Of a DNA stretch of 40,274 bases, positions 34,315 through 40,274 are shown piece by piece. A program made the translations under genes and the position numbers. Position 1 is the first letter of the stretch. Each line of letters starts with the position of its first letter. The stretch spans positions 1 through 40,274 of the forward strand of contig NZ_BDBA01000043.1 in NCBI RefSeq assembly GCF_001612745.1, read 5' to 3'. Source of the DNA: Nocardia amamiensis NBRC 102102. Its GTDB lineage: Bacteria > Actinomycetota > Actinomycetes > Mycobacteriales > Mycobacteriaceae. The notes under the pieces were generated by a model. That model did not search any database, was not told the origin of the DNA, and saw only the letters and a list, made by a program, of their open reading frames with translations.

Positions 34315-34644
34315 TTAAAGCTTAGTTGACATCCTCACGTGGCGTTCATTAGCCTTATGCTCGAATCCACCGCAAATCGACGTCGGCACAACGGTTATCG
34401 CCTGCCGGGTCCCGGTGGGCCGATCACTCGAGGAGGTGCCCGACACGGATACCTCGATATGGCGCGGTCCAGGCACCTCAGGCAACAGCTGTGGCATCAC
34501 CCGGCCGACCGGCCTTCTCGGCAACTCGCCGATCTCCTGAAACCACTCGGACACATAGCAATCAGGCACGGACGGATCCACCGCGTTCGGGCCGTGACCG
34601 AGCACGGTCACCGCGTCCTCAGCCCAACCGCGGTTCCGCGACAT
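34315..34644 (-). CDS. hypothetical protein, uncertain
   Basis: A 109-residue frame from ATG 34644 reading MSRNRGWAEDAVTVLGHGPN. Third codon positions are GC-rich in the first 70 codons, which favours coding, but no RBS is clear and no family is recognised. The opposite frame (34339-34662) is also open but has poorer codon bias. If real, it diverges from the gene at 34672. The last third is AT-richer and may be out of its original frame. Confidence 0.3.
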   Translation of the reverse strand: MSRNRGWAEDAVTVLGHGPNAVDPSVPDCYVSEWFQEIGELPRRPVGRVMPQLLPEVPGPRHIEVSVSGTSSSDRPTGTRQAITVVPTSICGGFEHKANERHVRMSTKL

Positions 34645-34671
34645 CTCGAGCGCAATGAATGAGAGCGGAGC

Positions 34672-35004
34672 ATGGCACTCGATATCACCGACTCGATCAT
34701 CACCAGCGACATCACCCCGGAAAACGCACGGCTGCTGTCCATTTCTACCGGCGAAGCATGGGAGCTCAGCTGGTTGCCCACCGTCACCCTCACCCGCGAA
34801 CAAGCCGTGAACGGGATGGTGCTCGACGAGCTGCTCAGCGACCCCGGCACCGCCGCCAACGACCTCGCGCTCGAAGTGGCCACCATCCGCGCCGCCGAGC
34901 TCGGCATCAGCCTGCGCGACGTGCTGCTCCGGCTGTACCTCCGCATCGCGCAACGCGATGAGTACAGCGCCCGCCACCCGCACACACCCCTACCGGCAAC
35001 CTGA
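34672..35004 (+). CDS. small hypothetical cytoplasmic protein
   Basis: 110 residues, MALDITDSIITSDITPENA, preceded by GAGCGGAGC as a plausible RBS. It is mostly helical and acidic in the first half (VLDELLSDPGTAANDLALEVATIRAAELG) with a basic end (RLYLRIAQRDEYSARHPH). No signal peptide or membrane segment. No family is recognised. Good GC bias at third codon positions supports a real gene. Confidence 0.6.
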   Translation: MALDITDSIITSDITPENARLLSISTGEAWELSWLPTVTLTREQAVNGMVLDELLSDPGTAANDLALEVATIRAAELGISLRDVLLRLYLRIAQRDEYSARHPHTPLPAT

Positions 35005-35255
35005 CGGCCGGAACCCGCCCGCGCACCCGGATCGCGGCAGCGGCCTCGATCACCGCGCCGAGAACGTGTCCGGGAACACGGTGACCGGTGCCGGCTGTAC
35101 ACGCGAACGACCTGCTACTTGCGTATGGCATGCGGGGGGCGAACGATTAATTGTGCGTCGGCCGCGGTCGCGGGCCGTGCGGCGGCACGCCCTCGGTGGA
35201 CCACGACGCGCCGGCCCCGCGACACCGCGGAGATCGCTCCGCATAAGGAGGATCG
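35005..35255. other. intergenic gap before the ABM-like gene
   Basis: No gene. It contains cgaacgattaattgtgcgtc at about 35140-35160, the only AT-rich patch, a plausible promoter for the next gene. Confidence 0.4.
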
Positions 35256-35864
35256 ATGTTCATCCAAGTCATTCAAGGCAAAGCCGCTGACCCAGCCCGA
35301 CTGCGTCAGCGCATGGATCGGTGGACCGAGGAACTGCAACCCGGAGCCACCGGCTACCTCGGCATGACCAGCGGATTGTGCGATGACGGAACGTTCGTCG
35401 CGCTGGTTCGATTCGAATCCGAGGAGGCGGCGCGCCGCAACAGCGAGCGGGCCGAACAAGGCGCCTGGTGGGCCGAGACCCAGAAATGTTTCGACGGACC
35501 AGTCACCTTCCTGGACTGCACCAACGTGACCCAGTGGATGGGTGGCGGCTCCGATCGAGCCGGATTCGTGCAGGTCATGGAGGGCCACACCCGCGACGCG
35601 GGCCGGCTGCGCGAACTACTGGAACAGACCGGCGATCGTGTGCACGAATTGCGCCCGGAAATCATCGGCGGCACCCTCGGGACATGCGGCGCCGACGGGT
35701 TCGTCGAGACGGTGTATTTCACCTCCGAAACCGAAGCCCGTGAACACGAGAAGATGCAGATTCCCGACGACCTGAGGTCGCTGTTCGACGAGGAACGCAG
35801 CCTCATGGGTGAGGTGACCTACTTGGATCTGCACGAGCCGAGGTTGGTGTCGGCGCAGAGGTAG
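35256..35864 (+). CDS. duplicated dimeric alpha-beta barrel (ABM-like) protein
   Basis: 202 residues, with AAGGAGG at a good distance from ATG. Two similar halves: FIQVIQGKAADPARLRQRMDRW in the first and GFVQVMEGHTRDAGRLRELLEQ in the second, each followed by a pattern of GxxGMTSGLCDDGTFVALVRFES or GGTLGTCGADGFVETVYFTS and ending in TFLDC or TYLDL. Each half is a ferredoxin-like (alpha-beta barrel) fold of the ABM superfamily, which includes monooxygenases, EthD-like and heme-degrading proteins. Catalytic residues are not obvious, so the function is open. It is a single gene followed by a strong hairpin. Confidence 0.7.
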   Translation: MFIQVIQGKAADPARLRQRMDRWTEELQPGATGYLGMTSGLCDDGTFVALVRFESEEAARRNSERAEQGAWWAETQKCFDGPVTFLDCTNVTQWMGGGSDRAGFVQVMEGHTRDAGRLRELLEQTGDRVHELRPEIIGGTLGTCGADGFVETVYFTSETEAREHEKMQIPDDLRSLFDEERSLMGEVTYLDLHEPRLVSAQR

Positions 35865-35915
35865 CACAGCGTGCGCCACACGGCAGGACAGAGCCGGAAG
35901 CTCGGCGACGCGATA

Positions 35916-35955
35916 GGCCCGCGGGCGCCGAGCGACCTCGGTCGGCGCGCGGGCC
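35916..35955 (+). terminator. terminator hairpin after the ABM-like gene
   Basis: Outer stem GGCCCGCG/CGCGGGCC (35916-35923 with 35948-35955) and inner CCGAG/CTCGG pairing make a long stable hairpin 50 bases after the stop. No T-tract. Confidence 0.6.
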
Positions 35956-36082
35956 GGCATCGCGCTGATCGAGCGCAACCAGCCCCAACGAGCCCATTAC
36001 CGCCCCTGTTCCCGGTGGCAGGAGGCTATGTGCCGTGCCATCGGCGATCCGACGGAAGACAACGCCTGGCTCGTCGGGCACA

Positions 36083-36436
36083 TCAGGCAGTGATGGCGCG
36101 CTGGACGAACGTCTCCAGCTCCTGCGCTGCCGCCGCCAGATCGAAATCGGGCTCGGCGAGCCATTGGCCGACGAGACCGTCGATCGCGCCTCCGATCACG
36201 ACAGCGGTCGTCTTCACGTCGAAGTCGCGCAGCTGCCCAGCGGCCTGTCCGGCGGACAGCAGCTCTGCCAGCACTTTCCACCGAGACGAGTCCGCTCGGA
36301 TGGTCTGGTGCCCGGCCAGCTCCGCGATGGCGAGCGCATCGGTGATCGCCCGGACATGGGTCGGATTGGCAGTCAAATGGCCGATCATGACCCGGATGTA
36401 AGCGCGCATCGCCCCCACCGAACGCATCGGCCTCAA
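36083..36436 (-). pseudogene. TetR-family C-terminal fragment lacking the DNA-binding domain
   Basis: A 117-residue frame: MRAYIRVMIGHLTANPTHVRAITDALAIAELAG and VVIGGAIDGLVGQWLAEPDF match the ligand domain of TetR proteins (RAY...P..VRA.....AE.. and the A-x-x-I-x-x-A-I-D-G-L motif). The N-terminal helix-turn-helix is absent; upstream of the frame are short tandem repeats and hairpins near tRNA-Leu. The gene was therefore cut at its 5' end and cannot bind DNA by itself. Confidence 0.65.
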
Positions 36437-36461
36437 CGCAACGCCCCACCAAACGCGCTAT

Positions 36462-36532
36462 CCCACCCAACACAATGCCCCAACGCACCGATCCCCACCC
36501 AACACAATGCCCCAACGCACCGATCCCCACCC
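36462..36532. repeat. 32-bp tandem repeat near tRNA-Leu
   Basis: Two full copies of a 32-base unit starting CCCACCCAACACAATG (36462-36493 and 36494-36525) and a partial third (36526-36540, CCCACCCAACGCAAC). It lies between the TetR fragment and the tRNA. No spacers, so not CRISPR. Confidence 0.85.
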
Positions 36533-36556
36533 AACGCAACCACCAACAGAGGGGGT

Positions 36557-36604
36557 CCGGGGGGCGAAGCCCCTCCGGGCGGGGCGTGGGGGTTGCACCC
36601 CCAC
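36557..36604. repeat. two adjacent GC-rich hairpins
   Basis: CCGGGGGG-CGAAG-CCCC(T)CCGG at 36557-36578 and GTGGGGGT-TGC-ACCCCCAC at 36586-36604. Such paired stems are often found downstream of actinobacterial genes; they could be backup terminators for the tRNA transcript. Confidence 0.6.
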
Positions 36605-36625
36605 AAAACACGCCGAAACGAGAAA

Positions 36626-36652
36626 GGCCCGCGCTCTTTGCGAGCACGGGTC
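36626..36652 (-). terminator. tRNA-Leu terminator
   Basis: On the minus strand GACCCGTGCTC-GCAAA-GAGCGCGGGCC forms an 11-bp stem with two wobble pairs or mismatches, followed by TTTCTC. It lies 15 bases after the tRNA 3' end. Confidence 0.7.
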
Positions 36653-36667
36653 TTCCACAAATGAAGG

Positions 36668-36750
36668 TGGGCGAAGGGGGACTTGAACCCCCACGTCCCG
36701 AAGGACACTGGCACCTGAAGCCAGCGCGTCTGCCATTCCGCCACTCGCCC
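36668..36750 (-). tRNA. leu tRNA: tRNA-Leu (CAG)
   Basis: Acceptor stem GGGCGAG pairs with TTCGCCC; the discriminator is A (36668). The anticodon arm is CTGGC-TTCAGGT-GCCAG, so the anticodon is CAG, reading CUG. A long variable arm (GTCCTTCGGGAC) is as expected for leucine tRNAs, and the T-arm is GGGGG-TTCAAGT-CCCCC. The 3' CCA is not encoded. Divergent from fhaA, as in mycobacteria. Confidence 0.96.
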
Positions 36751-36909
36751 GAGCGACTGGGAGACAGTATCACGCTCCCGCGCCGGATACGAAATCGCCA
36801 TTTCAGAGGCCTGACAGGGGGCCTGAACGGGCCGGGGAACCCAGCGCCGCCACCAAGAGTTACAGGTGTGGACGATCGTGGATATCATGCAATGAACGTG
36901 GTCGATAAG

Positions 36910-36932
36910 CGACACGCCATACACGCGTGTCG
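36910..36932. promoter_or_regulatory. perfect inverted repeat upstream of fhaA
   Basis: CGACACGC-catacac-GCGTGTCG, perfect 8-bp arms and a seven-base loop, 44 bases before the fhaA start. It may be an operator or a leader hairpin of the fhaA-fhaB-pstP transcript. Confidence 0.5.
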
Positions 36933-36976
36933 TTGTTACGAATCAGGAAAGAGACGCTCACCGAAAGGAGGCCGAG

Positions 36977-38284
36977 ATGGGCATCGTTTCGCGGTTCGAG
37001 CGTCGCCTGCAAGGCGCCGTCGGGGACGTCTTCGCCAGAGTGTTCGGCGGCAATGTCGTGCCCCAGGAGGTGGAGGCGGCGCTGCAACGCGAGGCCACCG
37101 ATCATGTCCAGGATCTCGGCGGCGGTCATCTGCTGGCACCCAACAGCTATGTGATCACGATCAACTCCTCGGATCATCAACAACTGGACGCCGACCACGA
37201 CCTCACCACACGCGCGTTCGCCAAACATCTACAGGACTACATCCGCGAGCAAGGCTGGCAGACCTACGGCGAAGTACACGTGGCGTTCGAGGCATCACCT
37301 ACGCTGCACACCGGACAGTTCAGGGCAAGCGGCCGCGTCGATCCCGATGTCGGCCGTAGAGCCAGCGCGGCTCGCCGCCCCGAATCACCGCCACAACGAC
37401 CTGCAACCCCGCAACCAGGAGCTGGCCCCATGACGCAGAACTCAGGCTACGACCCGAGCCGTGAGCCCGCGGAGTCCGATCCACGCAACCGCGGGTACGC
37501 TCCACCGCCTGCTGGTCGCGGCGGTCCGCAGAACGGCGCGTACCGCGACGACTACGGCCGCGGTGGCGCGTACGGGGCGGATTACCAGGCCCCGGACGCA
37601 CAGCAGGGTTACAGCGACTACCAGAACGGCTACGACTACCAGCAGGGTGGCCAGGGGTACGGCCAGCAAGGCTACGCCGATCAGGGCTACGGCCAACAGG
37701 GCTATGGCGACCAGGGCTACGGCCAGCAGCAGGGCTACGCCGACTCCGGCTACGGCCAGCAAGGCTACGCCGACCAGGGCTACGGCCAGCAAAACCAGGG
37801 CTACGGCCAGTCCGGATACGCTCAGTCGGACTACCGCGACCCCGGCTACGGCGATCAGAACTACCCCGAGCAGGGCGGCTACGGCCAGGACGACCAAGGC
37901 GGTTATGGCCAGGCCTACTCTCAGCAGCCGGGGTACGGCGCGCCGCAGAGCTACGGCGGTGGCCAGGGCTACGCCGCAGCGCCGCAGGCCGCTTCGGGCT
38001 ACTCGGCCACCCTGCAACTGGACGACGGCAGTGGCCGGACTTACCAGCTCCGGGAAGGCAGCAACATCATCGGCCGCGGCCAGGACGCGCACTTCCGCCT
38101 GCCCGACACGGGCGTTTCGCGCAGGCACATCGAGGTGCGCTGGGACGGCCAGACCGCGATGTTGTCCGATCTCGGCTCGACCAACGGCACCTTGGTCAAC
38201 GGTTCCCCTGTGCAGGATTGGCAGCTCGCCGACGGCGACGTCATCCGGGCCGGGCACTCCGAGATCCTGATCCGCATCGTCTGA
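36977..38284 (+). CDS. fhaA: FhaA: FHA-domain protein of the PknA/PknB pathway
   Basis: 435 residues with GAAAGGAGG nine bases before ATG. Residues 1-125 are the DUF2662 domain ([38 protein letters not shown]). Residues about 150-335 are a low-complexity linker of Gly-Tyr-Gln-Asp repeats ([15 protein letters not shown] and variants). The C-terminal FHA domain (about 340-435) has [13 protein letters not shown] and [11 protein letters not shown], the residues that bind phosphothreonine. In mycobacteria FhaA is phosphorylated by PknB and binds MviN, linking kinase signalling to peptidoglycan synthesis. First gene of the fhaA-fhaB-pstP cluster. Confidence 0.95.
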   Translation: MGIVSRFERRLQGAVGDVFARVFGGNVVPQEVEAALQREATDHVQDLGGGHLLAPNSYVITINSSDHQQLDADHDLTTRAFAKHLQDYIREQGWQTYGEVHVAFEASPTLHTGQFRASGRVDPDVGRRASAARRPESPPQRPATPQPGAGPMTQNSGYDPSREPAESDPRNRGYAPPPAGRGGPQNGAYRDDYGRGGAYGADYQAPDAQQGYSDYQNGYDYQQGGQGYGQQGYADQGYGQQGYGDQGYGQQQGYADSGYGQQGYADQGYGQQNQGYGQSGYAQSDYRDPGYGDQNYPEQGGYGQDDQGGYGQAYSQQPGYGAPQSYGGGQGYAAAPQAASGYSATLQLDDGSGRTYQLREGSNIIGRGQDAHFRLPDTGVSRRHIEVRWDGQTAMLSDLGSTNGTLVNGSPVQDWQLADGDVIRAGHSEILIRIV

Positions 38285-38330
38285 TCCCGTAAGCTCGCGG
38301 TGCAGGTCACGAGATGGCTCTCGAGGGATT

Positions 38331-38374
38331 CGTCGGTCGTATCGTGATCGAAATCGACCGACGGCCCTATGATG
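38331..38374 (+). promoter_or_regulatory. inverted repeat and candidate promoter between fhaA and fhaB
   Basis: CGTCGGTCG and CGACCGACG (38331-38339, 38355-38363) form perfect 9-bp arms with a 15-base loop, followed by TATGAT at 38369-38374, a good -10. The 205-base gap before fhaB could therefore hold a separate promoter. Confidence 0.4.
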
Positions 38375-38489
38375 CTGCCAACACACGCGCGGCGCCGACA
38401 CCGGGGCCGGCAAGACCAGCAGGCTGGTGGGGGTGGTCGAACCGCACCTACGGCACCGACGTACACGGTCGAACAGGAGGTGGAGCGCC

Positions 38490-38957
38490 GTGCAGGGACT
38501 GATCCTGCAACTGACCCGTGCGGGGTTCCTTCTGCTGTTGTGGTTGTTCGTGTGGGCTGTGCTGCGCACGTTGCGCAGCGACATCTACGCGGCATCCGGC
38601 ATTCGGATCCAGCCCAGGGCCGCACGCGGCTCCGCGGTGCTGCCGTCCTTCAGCCGGGGCCAGAAGGGCGCCAAATTTCTTGTGGTGACGCAGGGTTCAC
38701 TCGCCGGCACCCGCATCTCGCTCGGCACCCAACCGGTGCTGATCGGACGTGCGGACGATTCCACGCTGGTACTCACCGATGACTACGCCTCGACCAGACA
38801 TGCGCGGCTTTCTCCGCGTGGCGACGACTGGTACGTGGAAGACCTCGGCTCGACGAACGGCACGTACCTCGATCGCGCAAAAGTCACCACCGCCGTCCGA
38901 GTTCCGCTCGGCACTCCGGTCCGAGTCGGCAAAACAGTGATCGAGCTGCGATCGTGA
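38490..38957 (+). CDS. fhaB: FhaB (FipA): membrane-anchored FHA-domain protein
   Basis: 155 residues from GTG 38490, with AGGAGG eleven bases upstream. One N-terminal membrane helix (VQGLILQLTRAGFLLLLWLFV) is followed by a linker and an FHA domain (about residues 60-155) with LIGRADDSTLVL, STRHARLSPRG and LGSTNGTYLDRAKV. In mycobacteria FhaB interacts with FtsZ and FtsQ and is a PknA substrate. Its stop overlaps the pstP start by GTGA. Confidence 0.94.
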   Translation: MQGLILQLTRAGFLLLLWLFVWAVLRTLRSDIYAASGIRIQPRAARGSAVLPSFSRGQKGAKFLVVTQGSLAGTRISLGTQPVLIGRADDSTLVLTDDYASTRHARLSPRGDDWYVEDLGSTNGTYLDRAKVTTAVRVPLGTPVRVGKTVIELRS

Positions 38958-40274
38958 CACTTGTTCTCCGCTACGCAGCGCGCAGCGACCGCGGTCTCGT
39001 CCGAGGCAACAACGAAGATTCCGTGTACGCGGGCGCACGACTGCTCGCACTCGCCGACGGCATGGGCGGCCATGCCGCGGGAGAAGTCGCGTCTCAGCTG
39101 ATGATCGCCGCGCTGGCCCACCTCGACGACGACGAACCGGGCGACGACCTGCTCGGCAAGCTCGATGCGGCGACCCGCGAGGGCAATGCCGCCATCGCCG
39201 ATCAAGTCGAGGAAGAGCCCGAGCTCGACGGCATGGGCACCACGCTCACCGCGATCCTGTTCGCGGGCAAGAAACTCGGCCTCGTGCACATCGGCGACTC
39301 GCGCGCGTATCTGCTGCGCGGCGGCGAGCTCACCCAGATCACCCGGGACGACACTTTCGTCCAGTCGCTGGTTGACGAGGGCAGAATCACCCCTGAGCAG
39401 GCGCACTCGCATCCGCAGCGGTCGCTGATCATGCGCGCGCTGACCGGAAACGAGATCGAGCCCACGCTGATCATGCGTGAGTCGCGCGCCGGGGACCGGT
39501 ATCTGCTGTGCTCCGACGGGCTGTCGGACGTGGTCAGCGACGAGACCATCGCGAACACGATGCGCGAGGGGACCACCGACGAATGCGCCGATCGGCTCAT
39601 CGAGCTCGCGCTACGCAGCGGCGGTCCCGACAACGTGACCGTTGTTGTGGCCGACGTCATCGATCTGGACTACGGCCAGAGTCACCCGATCGTGGCCGGA
39701 GCCGCGTCCGGCGTCGACGACGACACGCCACCCCCGAACACGGCCGCGGGTCGCGCCTCCGCGCTGCGTCCGCCGCGGACCGCGCCGCGCCGGGCCGCCG
39801 CAGTACCGGAGCCCCCCGTCAACAAGTCGCGCAGGCTGCGGTGGATCGTGCTCGCGGTGGCGCTGGTCGTCGCCGTCTGCGTCGGGCTCCTGGTCGGCTA
39901 CAAGATGATCCGCAGCAACTACTACGTCGGCGCCGACGACGGTTCGGTGGTGATCCTGCGCGGGCTGCCCGGCTCGATCCTGGGCTACTCCATCCACGAC
40001 GTGAACCTGGTCGGCTGTGTGACCCGCAACGGGGAACTCACCCTGACCGAGCCGGGCGAGGATGTTCCGTCGTCGTGCAAGCCGCTGAAGGTCAGCGATC
40101 TGAAGCAGACCGGCCGCGATCAGGTGGGCAAGGGGCTGCCGCCCGGTTCGCTGAACAAGGCCAGGGACTCGATGACCTATCTCGCCCAGCGCGAGCTGCT
40201 GCCGCCGTGCCCGGCCAAGGAAACGGCGCCGCAACCAGGTGTGGTCCCGCCCACCGAGCCCGCGCCCAACGGCG
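38954..40274 (+). CDS. pstP: PstP Ser/Thr protein phosphatase (3' end cut by window)
   Basis: The frame starts with GTG 38954, overlapping the fhaB stop by four bases, and is open to the window end. PP2C motifs: RGLVRGNNEDS, ADGMGGHAAGE (residues 35-44), GMGTTLTAI, VHIGDSRAYLLR, CSDGLSDVV and GGPDNVTVVV. The conserved aspartates coordinate Mn ions. A membrane helix at about 296-318 (RWIVLAVALVVAVCVGLLVGY) precedes an extracellular part. PstP dephosphorylates PknA, PknB and their substrates. In mycobacteria rodA, pbpA, pknA and pknB follow. Confidence 0.96.
   Translation, partial: MTLVLRYAARSDRGLVRGNNEDSVYAGARLLALADGMGGHAAGEVASQLMIAALAHLDDDEPGDDLLGKLDAATREGNAAIADQVEEEPELDGMGTTLTAILFAGKKLGLVHIGDSRAYLLRGGELTQITRDDTFVQSLVDEGRITPEQAHSHPQRSLIMRALTGNEIEPTLIMRESRAGDRYLLCSDGLSDVVSDETIANTMREGTTDECADRLIELALRSGGPDNVTVVVADVIDLDYGQSHPIVAGAASGVDDDTPPPNTAAGRASALRPPRTAPRRAAAVPEPPVNKSRRLRWIVLAVALVVAVCVGLLVGYKMIRSNYYVGADDGSVVILRGLPGSILGYSIHDVNLVGCVTRNGELTLTEPGEDVPSSCKPLKVSDLKQTGRDQVGKGLPPGSLNKARDSMTYLAQRELLPPCPAKETAPQPGVVPPTEPAPNG

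Noticed and set aside
34339..34662. Plus-strand frame of 107 codons
   Set aside because: Poor codon-position bias and Arg/His-rich composition; the opposite strand is slightly more gene-like.
36462..36540. CRISPR-like short repeats of 32 bases
   Set aside because: Units are head-to-tail without spacers.

Overview
The window is about 40 kb of high-GC actinobacterial chromosome. Gene content and order point to the Mycobacteriales, most likely Nocardia or a close relative. The clues are a fused LysX, a secreted AroQ-type chorismate mutase, a cutinase-like lipase, a DUF4407 membrane protein, the Rv3689-Rv3695-like MoxR/DUF58 cluster, and tRNA-Leu followed by fhaA-fhaB-pstP as found near the mycobacterial origin. 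No phage, transposase, CRISPR array or plasmid gene was found. All assignments come from reading the sequence and recalling families; nothing was searched.

Layout. 1-8.1 kb: two tandem DUF5313 proteins (the first cut by the window edge), an RraA-like protein, an S4 RNA-binding protein, the bifunctional lysylphosphatidylglycerol synthetase/lysyl-tRNA synthetase LysX, a small membrane protein, a Uma2-like nuclease, a histidine phosphatase, a small secreted protein and a cutinase-family hydrolase. 8.4-14.6 kb: glutamate synthase gltB-gltD on the minus strand. 15.4-20.4 kb: secreted chorismate mutase, DUF4407 protein, a decayed GntR fragment, and a divergent MFS exporter/TetR pair that shares two identical operator palindromes. 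20.4-27.9 kb: a membrane/MoxR/DUF58 cluster with an unusual adenosine-deaminase-family enzyme inserted before the RDD and SpoIIM genes. 28-36.6 kb: an accessory stretch with a non-coding kilobase, a methyltransferase, an SDR behind a KstR-like box, a three-gene overlapping operon (HTH regulator, PLP aminotransferase, AlaDH/PNT-like dehydrogenase), small unknown proteins, an ABM-like protein and a TetR fragment. 36.7-40.3 kb: tRNA-Leu(CAG), fhaA, fhaB and the 5' part of pstP.

How genes work together. GltB and GltD form NADPH-dependent glutamate synthase. MoxR, DUF58, DUF4129/DUF4350-like, RDD and SpoIIM proteins form a conserved, poorly understood membrane-associated cluster. FhaA, FhaB and PstP belong to the Ser/Thr phospho-signalling system that controls cell-wall growth. 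The TetR protein very probably represses the exporter next to it.

The best candidate for something undescribed is the overlapping operon at 30.5-34.0 kb, which reads like a small pathway making or converting an amino- or imino-acid metabolite under its own sensor-regulator. Two gene 3' ends (gltB and the AlaDH-like gene) carry partial duplications that record past rearrangements.
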